This document shows positions 9,167 through 17,016 of a DNA stretch of 38,846 nucleotides, piece by piece (the first letter of the stretch is position 1; every line of letters starts with the position of its first letter). This DNA is from Candidimonas sp. (lineage in GTDB: Bacteria; Pseudomonadota; Gammaproteobacteria; Burkholderiales; Burkholderiaceae_B). The notes below the pieces were generated by a model. The model had not been told where the DNA came from. It did not search any database and worked only from the letters and a program-made list of their open reading frames with translations. Position numbers and translations under genes: made by a program. The stretch is from positions 1 to 38,846 of the forward strand of contig SCRC01000095.1 in the NCBI GenBank assembly GCA_004297945.1. The letters are read 5' to 3'.

Positions 9167-10064
9167 TGCCGAAAGCAGTCAAAACACCTCGCAACCCATA
9201 CGAAGCAATGTCGAACGCGCCGAGATTTTTCGCACAAAGTCAGCGAGCGAAGACTTTGGCATTATCGAAAAGCCCTTGACTCAATGGGAAATGCTCTGCG
9301 ACAACAACGTGGTGCGCAAGCTGTTCATTTTGGTGGTTCTGGCGCTGGCCTGGCAAATTTACGCCACCCTTTTGCATAACGAGCTGCTGTTTCCAACCTT
9401 TTCGGCAACGGTTCAAGCTCTTATCACGGGTATCGTCAGCGGCGGCCTGCTGGGCAAATCGTGGTTCTCCATCAGGATATTGCTGATGGGTTATTCCGCA
9501 GGCCTGGTGCTGGCGGCCCTTCTCACGATATTTGCCATTACGTCGCGCATCGGACGGGACTTCCTTGAAACCGTGACCTCGATGTTCAATCCGCTGCCGG
9601 CCATTGCCCTGCTGCCTCTGGCGTTGCTGTGGTTCGGCCTGGGCTCTGGCAGCCTGGTATTTGTATTGATCCATTCGGTGTTATGGGCCGTCGCACTCAA
9701 TACGCACTCGGGGTTCCAGTCGGTCAGCCCGACCCTGCGGATGGTGGGCAGAAACTACGGCCTGCGCGGCTTGCGCTATGTATTCGGCATACTGATTCCC
9801 GCCGCGTTTCCGGCTATTTTGTCAGGCCTGAAAATTGGCTGGGCCTTCGCTTGGCGCACCTTGATCGCAGCCGAATTGGTGTTTGGCGTAAGCTCGGGCA
9901 GCGGCGGATTGGGCTGGTTCATCTACGAGAACAAAAACCAGCTGGAAATTCCAAGCGTGTTTGCCGGCTTGCTGACGGTAATTCTAATTGGCCTGTTCGT
10001 CGAAAATTTCATCTTCCGCATTATTGAAAAGCACACCATACGTAAATGGGGAATGCAGGAATAG
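9159..10064 (+). CDS. ABC transporter permease, TauC/SsuC type
   Basis: 301 residues with a cytoplasmic N-terminal stretch of about 50 residues and then about six membrane segments, including LFILVVLALAWQIYATLL and SYSAGLVL-type helices (seen as GYSAGLVLAALLTIFAI). The binding-protein-dependent permease (EAA-like) loop lies around GLRGLRYVFGILIPAAFPAI, where it contacts the ATPase. GAGGAGG sits 6 bp before the ATG at 9159, inside the end of the ATPase gene. It ends 34 bp before a REP cluster, and slcC begins about 200 bp further on. The ligand is unknown; context points to sulfolactate. Confidence 0.92.
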   Translation: MSNAESSQNTSQPIRSNVERAEIFRTKSASEDFGIIEKPLTQWEMLCDNNVVRKLFILVVLALAWQIYATLLHNELLFPTFSATVQALITGIVSGGLLGKSWFSIRILLMGYSAGLVLAALLTIFAITSRIGRDFLETVTSMFNPLPAIALLPLALLWFGLGSGSLVFVLIHSVLWAVALNTHSGFQSVSPTLRMVGRNYGLRGLRYVFGILIPAAFPAILSGLKIGWAFAWRTLIAAELVFGVSSGSGGLGWFIYENKNQLEIPSVFAGLLTVILIGLFVENFIFRIIEKHTIRKWGMQE

Positions 10065-10097
10065 TTTTTTGATGACGACGTTGGATACCTTCGTCCA

Positions 10098-10241
10098 TGT
10101 AGCGGCAGCCCTTGTGGCTGCCATCGTAAAACGGGTAATGTAGCGGCCGTCTTGATTTTCAAGGTTTTGTGCCACCCACAAGGGGTGGCGCTACATTATT
10201 CACGAATACAGCTGTGTAGCGGCAGCCCTTGTGGCTGCCAT
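10098..10241. repeat. Three REP elements between the ABC genes and slcC
   Basis: Full copies at 10098-10124 (arms GGCAGCC/GGCTGCC), 10169-10195 (inverted, arms GCCACCC/GGGTGGC) and 10215-10241 (GGCAGCC/GGCTGCC). The last ends 20 bp before the slcC ATG, so it would lie in the slcC leader if transcription continues from the ABC genes. Confidence 0.88.
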
Positions 10242-10261
10242 CATAAACAAAAGGCCTTGCA

Positions 10262-11185
10262 ATGAAGCTGGTGATTTGCGAATTTATGGATGACGCCTCG
10301 GTGGCAACGCTTGCGGCGCAATTCGAGACGCTTTACGACCCGACTCTGGTTGATCGCCGCCCGGAACTGTTGACGGCGCTGGCCGACGCCGATGGCCTGA
10401 TCGTGCGCAACCGAACCCAGGTCGACCTCGCCTTGCTTGAAGCCGCTTCACACTTGCGTGTAGTAGGCCGGCTGGGCGTGGGTCTGGACAATATCGACGT
10501 ACCCACCTGCGAAGCCCGTCGCATAGCGGTCATTCCTGCGACCGGAGCCAATACCCGAGCTGTAGCCGAATATGTAATTGGCACGGCCATGGCATTGCTG
10601 CGCCAAGCGTACACGCGCAGTGCCGATACGGCGGCAGGCAACTGGCCACGCGCGGTGCTATCTAAGGGGTGCGAGATTGCCGGCAAAACCCTGGGGCTTA
10701 TCGGATTTGGCGGAATCGGCCAGTTGACCGCTCGCCTGGCCCAAAGCCTGGACATCAAGGTTATCGCCTACGACCCGTTAATCGCAGCCGACGCGCCCGT
10801 ATGGAAGAACACCAAGGTCACACCCGCCAAACTGGACGACTTGCTGGCGCAAGCCGATATCGTGTCGTTGCATGTCCCCTTAACGGAGCAAACTCGCCAT
10901 CTGATCAACCAGCAGGCGTTGGCCAAGATGCACGCCGGCGCTATTCTTATCAATACGGCGCGTGGCGGCATTGTCGATGAAACCGCGCTGGGCAATGCGT
11001 TGCGATCAGGTCAGTTGGGAGGCGCTGCGATCGATGTCTTTGCGCACGAGCCACTGCCCGCCGGCAACGCATTGTCCGATGCCCCGAACCTTATTCTTAC
11101 CCCTCATATCGCCGGGGTCACCACCGAATCGAATGTGCGCGTCAGTGCGCTGATTGCCGAACGCGTGGCCGCCCAACTTAAATAA
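10262..11185 (+). CDS. slcC: (S)-sulfolactate dehydrogenase (D-isomer 2-hydroxyacid dehydrogenase family)
   Basis: 307 residues. SlcC oxidises (S)-3-sulfolactate with NAD+ to 3-sulfopyruvate in the cytoplasm; ComC then reduces sulfopyruvate to the R isomer used by SuyAB. The fold is that of 3-phosphoglycerate dehydrogenase: Rossmann motif GLIGFGGIGQL (145-155) and the catalytic trio Arg234 (NTARGGIVDE), Glu263 (AHEPLP) and His282 (TPHIAGVT). No ACT or other C-terminal domain is present, unlike many SerA proteins. ComC follows 28 bp downstream. As an isolated sequence it could be another 2-hydroxyacid dehydrogenase; pairing with ComC and SuyAB makes SlcC the best call. The leader has a weak ribosome site (AAAGG) and a REP hairpin. 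Confidence 0.88.
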   Translation: MKLVICEFMDDASVATLAAQFETLYDPTLVDRRPELLTALADADGLIVRNRTQVDLALLEAASHLRVVGRLGVGLDNIDVPTCEARRIAVIPATGANTRAVAEYVIGTAMALLRQAYTRSADTAAGNWPRAVLSKGCEIAGKTLGLIGFGGIGQLTARLAQSLDIKVIAYDPLIAADAPVWKNTKVTPAKLDDLLAQADIVSLHVPLTEQTRHLINQQALAKMHAGAILINTARGGIVDETALGNALRSGQLGGAAIDVFAHEPLPAGNALSDAPNLILTPHIAGVTTESNVRVSALIAERVAAQLK

Positions 11186-11213
11186 AGCCGTACTTTTTTA
11201 GGGATTGTATTTC

Positions 11214-12221
11214 ATGCCTGTGCTTTCAATTGACTCACTAACGACCCTCGCCGTCGACGCCCTCACATCTGCCGGAGCCAGCCGCAGCGCCGCGCTGGCG
11301 GCCGCACAAGCCCTGACAGCCGCGGACGCGCAAGGCCTCGCGTCGCACGGCGTTTCGCGCGTGCCGCAATACGCCGCGTTCCTGCGCAATGGGCGCAGCA
11401 ACGGCAGCGCCAGCCCTCGCATCGTGCAATCCAAAGGCGGCGCCTGCCTGATCGACGCGCAATGCGGCATGGCCTACGAGGCGTGCGCCATGGCGGTGGC
11501 GCTAGCCGTTGAGCGCGCGCGTGAATTCGGGATAGCGTGCGTCGGCGTCACCAATAGCAATCACTTTGGCGCTGCGGCGGGCCACCTGGGCCTCATCGGA
11601 AAAGCCGGCATGGTCGGCATGGCTTTTGGCAACTCGCCTGCTGCGATGCCCGCCTGGGGCGGCAAAACGCCCTTGTTCGGCACCAACCCCATCGCGGCCA
11701 TATTCCCGCGCCACAACGCACAACCCCTGCTTATCGACCTTGCGCTCAGCGAAGCGGCACGTGGCAAGATCATGGTGGCAGCCAAGGAAGGCAAGCCCAT
11801 ACCGCTGGGTTGGGCGGTTGACAAAGACGGCAAACCCACCACGGATGCCAAGGCGGCGCTGGCTGGCAGCATGCTGCCCACGGGCGGGGTAAAAGGCGCC
11901 ATGCTGGCGCTGGTGGTGGAACTGTTGGCCTGTGCGCTAACCGGTGCAGCCTTTGGCTTTGAGGCCGATTCGTTTTTTGTGGAGGCGGGCAACCAACCAC
12001 GCCTCGGGCAATTATTCCTGGCCATCGACCCGGGCGCCATGGCCGGTGCCGACATGTATTTTTCACGCACCGAGAAGCTGATAGAACTCATGCTGCAAGA
12101 CGAAGGGGTACGACTGCCGGGCGATCGGCGCCATGCTCTGCTTAAAAAATCCGAAAAAGAAGGCATAAGCATTCCCGACGCTTTGTACCAGCAAATCGTC
12201 ACGCTTGCCGGCCGAACTTGA
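11214..12221 (+). CDS. comC: (R)-sulfolactate dehydrogenase (Ldh2/malate-lactate dehydrogenase family)
   Basis: 335 residues of the Ldh2-type NAD(P)-dependent family, unrelated to SlcC. In bacterial sulfolactate degradation it reduces sulfopyruvate to (2R)-sulfolactate, completing the stereochemical inversion. Landmarks are ADAQGLASHGVSRVPQY (residues 41-57), the catalytic histidine in TNSNHFGAAAGH, FGNSPAAMPAWGGK, and the C-terminal GGVKGAMLALVVELL. I start at ATG 11214, with AGGGA about 9 bp upstream; an in-frame TTG at 11205 is less likely. The gene follows slcC at 28 bp and is followed after 51 bp by the exporter gene. Confidence 0.88.
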   Translation: MPVLSIDSLTTLAVDALTSAGASRSAALAAAQALTAADAQGLASHGVSRVPQYAAFLRNGRSNGSASPRIVQSKGGACLIDAQCGMAYEACAMAVALAVERAREFGIACVGVTNSNHFGAAAGHLGLIGKAGMVGMAFGNSPAAMPAWGGKTPLFGTNPIAAIFPRHNAQPLLIDLALSEAARGKIMVAAKEGKPIPLGWAVDKDGKPTTDAKAALAGSMLPTGGVKGAMLALVVELLACALTGAAFGFEADSFFVEAGNQPRLGQLFLAIDPGAMAGADMYFSRTEKLIELMLQDEGVRLPGDRRHALLKKSEKEGISIPDALYQQIVTLAGRT

Positions 12222-12272
12222 TTGCGAGTCAACAATTAGCTACTTGCCCAATACACCACGAGCTGCCCGGTG

Positions 12273-13037
12273 ATGAATGAATTTCTGATTTACGTAAGTT
12301 CCATCATCCCGCTCAGCCACATAGCCTTTGCATCATTCACCTTATTGATCGCCTACTCGGTGTTTGGATTAACCGGCTTTGGTTCATCCATCACCGCCAT
12401 ACCCTTCCTGATACTGGTTTTACCCCTGCACACCGCCGTATCGGTCATGCTGTTGTTCGACCTGGTGGTCTGCACGGTGCTCAATTCGCGCGAATGGCGC
12501 CACATCAATAAAATAGAATTGAAGCGGATATTGCCCTATCTGCTGGTCGGATCCATTATTGGGGTCGCCCTACTGGTTCAGGCCCCCAAAAAACCGTTGT
12601 TTTTCTTATTGGGCACATTCATTCTGTTGATGTTCGTGTGGAGCAATTTCATCAACAAAAAGGCCTACAAGATGAGCCCAAGAATGGCGGTGCCACTGGG
12701 GCTCATCGGCGGCATGTTTACAACCTTGTTTGGAACTGGCGGGCCGCTATATACCATTTACCTAAGCGGGCGCATCGACGACAAAAAAATATTGCGGTCT
12801 ACATTGGGAACCTTGATAGGCGCCACAGCCCTTACTCGTCTGTGCATGTTTCTGATTACAGGGCTGCTGCTGGACCCGCATATTTATATCATTGCCGTCA
12901 TCCTGTTCCCCAGCGCTCTGGTCGGCTTCTTTCTAGGCAGCCATATGCACGAAAAAGTATCATCGCGCACGGCAAAAAAACTTGTGTGGGCGATTTTGCT
13001 GCTGGGAGGCATCAGCGCTATTGTCAAGGGGCTGTGA
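12273..13037 (+). CDS. TauE/SafE family membrane exporter, probably for sulfite
   Basis: 254 residues, about seven or eight hydrophobic helices. The N-terminal half holds GFGSSITAIPFLILVLPL and the second half GLIGGMFTTLFGTGGPLYTI, the duplicated glycine-rich signature of TauE/SafE proteins. Members export sulfite, sulfoacetate or similar anions. Because SuyAB releases toxic sulfite, an exporter at the end of this operon fits. The ATG at 12273 is preferred over the overlapping GTG at 12270. The gene is convergent with the SDR gene, whose end lies only 32 bp away, and no terminator is visible in between. Confidence 0.9.
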   Translation: MNEFLIYVSSIIPLSHIAFASFTLLIAYSVFGLTGFGSSITAIPFLILVLPLHTAVSVMLLFDLVVCTVLNSREWRHINKIELKRILPYLLVGSIIGVALLVQAPKKPLFFLLGTFILLMFVWSNFINKKAYKMSPRMAVPLGLIGGMFTTLFGTGGPLYTIYLSGRIDDKKILRSTLGTLIGATALTRLCMFLITGLLLDPHIYIIAVILFPSALVGFFLGSHMHEKVSSRTAKKLVWAILLLGGISAIVKGL

Positions 13038-13069
13038 TGAGGAAAGTCATGGTAGTGCATGACCCATGT

Positions 13070-13816
13070 TCATTGACTACCTCCCAACGACAGACCACCA
13101 CAAACAAACAATGTTTGTCCGGTGACAAAGCCAGCATCGTCAGATAGGAAAAACCGCACTGCTCCGGCTACATCTTCGGGCCTGCCAATATGACGAAGCG
13201 GTATTCTTTCTTCCAGATTATGCATGTCGGCGAAATCTTTAGGGTTATTATTAATATATAAATCAGTCAGAATTGGCCCCGGAGCCACTGTATTCACGGT
13301 TATCCCCTTAGGCCCGAGTTCTAACGCCCATGTTTTTGTAAACCCGATTAATCCGTTTTTTGTTGCCGCGTAAGCAGATCTATTTTGCATTCCCAAAACA
13401 GCACGGCTTGCAATATTAACGATTCGGCCTTTTCCTTGCTCTACCATATGTGGAATGCAAGCCTGAGCGCACAACAATGGGGCCAGCAAATTGATCTGGA
13501 CGATTTGCTCTAACTCTGCGGGTGTTGTATCAAGAACGGAGCTCGACGTTGTTCGGCCAGCATTATTGACAAGGCAATCTATCTGATGCCGCTTGGTAAT
13601 TTCGCCAAGAACCTCTTGTGTTTCGTTTCGTTTCGATAAGTCAGCTACAAAAAATTCTCCCGGAAAGTCGCCATCCGGCTTAGCCCTCGCTATACCGATA
13701 ACGGCATGACCATCTCCAGACATCCGGTGTGCAATGGCTCGACCTATGCCTTTACTTGCACCCGTTATAAGTACGGTTGATCGCATCTTGGCCGGACTGA
13801 CTCTCTGTTCAAACAT
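13070..13816 (-). CDS. SDR family NAD(P)-dependent oxidoreductase
   Basis: 248 residues of the classical short-chain dehydrogenase family. The cofactor motif TGASKGIG is at 18-25, NNAG near 83, and the catalytic Ser136, Tyr148 and Lys152 in SAYAATK. VAPGPILTDL and the C-terminal GQTLFVCGG are also typical. The ATG directly follows the stop codon of the Bug gene, with no gap and no clear ribosome site, so it is probably translationally coupled to it. An internal ATG at 13786 would remove ten residues. It is the last gene of the dioxygenase-Bug-SDR operon and may oxidise or reduce the dioxygenase product; the substrate is unknown. Confidence 0.92.
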   Translation of the reverse strand: MFEQRVSPAKMRSTVLITGASKGIGRAIAHRMSGDGHAVIGIARAKPDGDFPGEFFVADLSKRNETQEVLGEITKRHQIDCLVNNAGRTTSSSVLDTTPAELEQIVQINLLAPLLCAQACIPHMVEQGKGRIVNIASRAVLGMQNRSAYAATKNGLIGFTKTWALELGPKGITVNTVAPGPILTDLYINNNPKDFADMHNLEERIPLRHIGRPEDVAGAVRFFLSDDAGFVTGQTLFVCGGLSLGGSQ

Positions 13817-14851
13817 TTAAAGCGGCGGCAGGTTGGCTGCCTTTACCACCGTAGCCCATCGATCCACCTCGCCTTTTACAAATTTCTTGAAATCTTGCGA
13901 AGTGTTTTTCTCGCCTGGCACGACGATCCCCAAACTTGAATAGCTGGCAATGACTTCTTTGGTTTTGAAAGATTGGTTAAGCAAGCGATTCATTTTCTGG
14001 ACGATGTGCGGGTCCGTGTTCTTGGGGGCAAATAAACCGAACCAGGACTGAACCGAGAAGCCTTTCACTCCGGCTTCGTCCAGCGTGGGAACATGGGGAA
14101 GAGAGGGTGACCGTTGCAGAGTTGTGACGCCGAGTGCTCGCAAATTCCCCGCCTTCACCTGGCCTAATACACTTGGCAAATTATCGAATATGGAGTCTAC
14201 CTGATTCCCGATGACTGCCGCATCAGCAGGCCCGCTACCTCTGAAGGGTACATGCAATATTTTTGTGCCCGTTTCGAGCTTAAATAATTCGCACGACATA
14301 TGTATGGCCGATCCTGTCCCAGAGGAAGCACAGCTTAACTTTCCCGGATTCTGTTTGGCATAGGCAATATATTCCTGAACCGTCTTGATGGGTAATTTAG
14401 GATTGACGACCAATAGATTTGGGACGGTACCAAGTAGGGCTACCGCCTCAAAATCGCTGTATATGTTGTAGTTCAGGTTTTTGTATAGCGAATGATTAAT
14501 GGCATTTGCCGTGGACCCTACAAAGTAGGTATACCCATCGGCACGCGCCCGTTTCACATTCTCGGCACCAATATTACTATTGGCACCTGATCTATTTTCA
14601 ACGATAAACGATTGCCCGGTAGAAGCAGTCAGTGTTTTCGCGATAAGCCGGGCAATGATGTCTGTCGTGCCGCCTGCTGCGTACCCCACCACCAAGGTAA
14701 CTTGATGGTCTGGCCATGAATTTTCTGCCGCGCGAGACATCGTCGGGGCAGCAAGGCTAATAGCGGACAACGCAAGTGTCACAGTCAGTGCAAATTTCTT
14801 GTATTTCATTTTTTGATCGAGGCATCCATCCATCAATGGAAATTGATACAT
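13817..14851 (-). CDS. Bug-type (TctC family) periplasmic solute-binding protein
   Basis: 344 residues from the ATG at 14851, which has GAGGAGG about 10 bp upstream. A second in-frame ATG at 14809 would start directly on the signal peptide (MKYKKFALTVTLALSA), so the first 14 residues may not be translated; the ribosome site favours the first ATG. The mature part begins WPDHQVTLVVGYAAGGTTD, and VPFRGSGPADA and FGLFAPKNT are standard Bug segments. It lies between the TauD-type dioxygenase (gap 36 bp) and the SDR (no gap) and probably delivers the dioxygenase substrate or a related acid. No TctA/TctB genes are present. Confidence 0.92.
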   Translation of the reverse strand: MYQFPLMDGCLDQKMKYKKFALTVTLALSAISLAAPTMSRAAENSWPDHQVTLVVGYAAGGTTDIIARLIAKTLTASTGQSFIVENRSGANSNIGAENVKRARADGYTYFVGSTANAINHSLYKNLNYNIYSDFEAVALLGTVPNLLVVNPKLPIKTVQEYIAYAKQNPGKLSCASSGTGSAIHMSCELFKLETGTKILHVPFRGSGPADAAVIGNQVDSIFDNLPSVLGQVKAGNLRALGVTTLQRSPSLPHVPTLDEAGVKGFSVQSWFGLFAPKNTDPHIVQKMNRLLNQSFKTKEVIASYSSLGIVVPGEKNTSQDFKKFVKGEVDRWATVVKAANLPPL

Positions 14852-14887
14852 GAACGCCTATCCTCCTCTATTTGGTGTTAATAATAG

Positions 14888-15712
14888 TTATGTCGGCTCG
14901 GTGCCTTGTATCGTGATTCGGTGCATTTCCCGTCTTTGCCCCGGGTAATCGTTGATGGCGTAATGCATAGTGCAGCGATTATCCCAAAAGGCCAAGGATC
15001 CTTTTTTCCATCTAAAGCGGCATGTCTTCTCAGGCTTAATGCTTTCTTTATATAAATAATCTAAAAGAGGCAAGCTTTCTTCACGCGACATACCTGCAAA
15101 GGCATATGTAAAAGGGCGGTTCACAAACAGGCATTTTCTACCGCTTTCTTCATGCGTACGCACCACCGGATGGATGCTATCGATACGCCCCACGCCCTCC
15201 TGCAATTTTGTCGATCGAGTGGCATTGCGGGCTTTGGCGTTTTTCGACAAGAAATCGTTGGAGTGAATTGCTTTTAAACTTGCCAGCTGCTCTTTCAACC
15301 CGTCTGACAAACCATCATAAGCAAGGTATAAATTGGACCATAAAGTGTCGCCGCCTACCTCGGGCACTTCGCGTGCATAAAGAATCGAGCCCAAGGGTGG
15401 CGTCTGCTGGTACGTTTCATCAGTGTGCCAAGTGTCGCCTATTATGTCTTTTTCATTCGCCTCTTTAACGACAGGCATAATCTGCGGATACTCTTTTAGC
15501 GTCTGATAGACTGGCGTTTTGCTTATCGGCCCAAACTGTTTGGCAAAATCTATTTGCTGTTCAGGGGTTATTTTTTGGTCGCGAAGAAAAATAACGTGAT
15601 ACTTCAACAGCGCGCCCCTGATATCGCCTATTGTCGAATCAGTAAAGCCTCCTGCAATATCTACCCCAAATAACTCGGCACCTATGGCCCCCGTTAAAGG
15701 CTTAATTTCCAT
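14888..15712 (-). CDS. TauD/TfdA family 2-oxoglutarate-dependent dioxygenase
   Basis: 274 residues. Members hydroxylate a substrate using Fe(II), O2 and 2-oxoglutarate; TauD itself thereby releases sulfite from taurine. The iron ligands are visible as His96-x-Asp98 (WHTDET) and His250 (CTMHYA), and Arg265 (HRITIQG) sits 15 residues after the distal histidine, the same spacing as in TauD. It heads a three-gene operon with a Bug receptor and an SDR, divergent from a LysR regulator. The substrate is not determined: taurine-like sulfonates, aryloxy acids and other organic acids are all used in this family. The sulfonate genes nearby make a sulfonate possible but not shown. Confidence 0.92.
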   Translation of the reverse strand: MEIKPLTGAIGAELFGVDIAGGFTDSTIGDIRGALLKYHVIFLRDQKITPEQQIDFAKQFGPISKTPVYQTLKEYPQIMPVVKEANEKDIIGDTWHTDETYQQTPPLGSILYAREVPEVGGDTLWSNLYLAYDGLSDGLKEQLASLKAIHSNDFLSKNAKARNATRSTKLQEGVGRIDSIHPVVRTHEESGRKCLFVNRPFTYAFAGMSREESLPLLDYLYKESIKPEKTCRFRWKKGSLAFWDNRCTMHYAINDYPGQRREMHRITIQGTEPT

Positions 15713-15831
15713 TGTTAATGTCTCGTAGCTGGTTACTTTGATTTAGCAAAAAAGTTAATTGACAATTTAGGCCTTTATTTGATGATGGTCTAATACATTT
15801 GTGCCGGCTAATTATTAGGAAAAATCGAATA

Positions 15832-16758
15832 ATGCTAACCATTAAGCAGCTACGATATTTTTTAGCGGTTGCCGAAGAAGGGCACTACGGACGAGCCGCC
15901 AACAGGTTGGGGATAAGTCAGCCACCGTTGACCGAGCATATTCAGACATTGGAAAAAGATCTTCAGGTGCAACTATTTAGACGCACTACACGCTCGGTAC
16001 AACTGACCGATGAAGGGAAGGCACTGACGGAGCATGTGCGAACTATTCTGCTCGAAATTGATCGATGCAGGACAGTCGTCACCGACGCGAGGTATGAAAG
16101 GGCCACATTGCTGACATTAGGGGTCCTTCACGCACATACTTATACGTTCTTGCCTGGCTTTTTGAAATACTGTTTCGACGAGATTCCAGATGTACGAATC
16201 AAGCTGGTGGAATACTCGACACAACAACAGGCAAGCACGCTTGTCAATGACGGTGTCAATATAGGAATCGTTCGCGAGCCTGTATACCACCCAGACCTTG
16301 AAACGGTCAGCTTGTTCCATGAGCGATATTGCATCGCACTGCCGGCATCTTCGCCACAAGCCAGAAAGAAGAAAATTTCGATTAAAGATTTAATCAATTT
16401 TCCTATGATAGGCTACCCAAGCCACGACAACAAAAGGAGTACCCGGAGTCTGTTCAGAGATTTTTTCGCCCAATTTGGAGTAACGCCGGCAGGGTACGAA
16501 GAAGTTACAACAACCTATTCTGCGCTTGCGCTTGTCGCTGCTGGCCGCGGGTTCTCTCCCGTGCCAGAATCTCAAACCCAGATAAAGATAAGCGGTGTTG
16601 CCTACCGAAATTTTTCCGAAGAGCCGCCTTGTTTATCCGTTGGGCTCGCATGGCTTAGAGGGCAAAATTTGCCGGTACTTCATCAGTTCACAACACTGGC
16701 ACGCAACTATTTTTCGCATGATCGCTGCCCTGACGGGTTGAATCCGTCATATTTATGA
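15832..16758 (+). CDS. LysR family transcriptional regulator
   Basis: 308 residues from the ATG at 15832, where the standard LysR opening MLTIKQLRYFLAVAEEGHYGRAA begins; an upstream in-frame TTG at 15799 only adds eleven non-family residues. The helix-turn-helix spans about residues 18-37 (AANRLGISQPPLTEHIQTLE), followed by a periplasmic-binding-like effector domain. It is divergent from the TauD-type dioxygenase gene across 119 bp, the usual layout for a LysR activator of that operon. Its end faces a REP cluster and the TPP enzyme gene in convergent orientation. Confidence 0.93.
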   Translation: MLTIKQLRYFLAVAEEGHYGRAANRLGISQPPLTEHIQTLEKDLQVQLFRRTTRSVQLTDEGKALTEHVRTILLEIDRCRTVVTDARYERATLLTLGVLHAHTYTFLPGFLKYCFDEIPDVRIKLVEYSTQQQASTLVNDGVNIGIVREPVYHPDLETVSLFHERYCIALPASSPQARKKKISIKDLINFPMIGYPSHDNKRSTRSLFRDFFAQFGVTPAGYEEVTTTYSALALVAAGRGFSPVPESQTQIKISGVAYRNFSEEPPCLSVGLAWLRGQNLPVLHQFTTLARNYFSHDRCPDGLNPSYL

Positions 16759-16793
16759 GTAGAATTTTCAGGAAGTAATGCTGCTATAAATCG

Positions 16794-16928
16794 TTGGCAC
16801 CCACAAGGGGTGCCGCTACAAAGCGTACCTGCTGATCATGTAGCGGCAGCCCTTGTGGCTGCCAAATCGTCGGCAATTGAAACGGTACCTACAAAGCGCC
16901 GATGGCAGCCACAAGGGCTGCCGCTACA
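16794..16928. repeat. Three REP elements between convergent genes
   Basis: Copies at 16794-16820 (arms GGCACCC/GGGTGCC, inverted), 16839-16865 (GGCAGCC/GGCTGCC) and 16902-16928 (same arms, inverted). They occupy the gap between the convergent LysR and TPP enzyme genes and could act as bidirectional transcript-end hairpins. Confidence 0.88.
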
Positions 16929-17016
16929 AAATGTGCCGCTACATCTGCTAAGACCTACAAAATGTGCCGCTACATCTGCTAAGACCTACAAAATGTGCCG
17001 CTGCATCTGCTAAGAC
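16924..17016. repeat. 31-bp tandem repeat, three copies, running into a gene end
   Basis: Three head-to-tail units at 16924-16954, 16955-16985 and 16986-17016; the third has one A-to-G change. Each unit contains GCCGCTACA, the complement of the REP head, and CTAAGAC. In the third unit the CTA (17010-17012) is the stop codon of the TPP enzyme gene on the minus strand. Confidence 0.9.

Noticed and set aside
15713..15831. Specific LysR box between the dioxygenase and LysR genes
   Set aside because: A TTGACA is present but no convincing -10 at the right spacing, and no clear T-N11-A dyad could be singled out.
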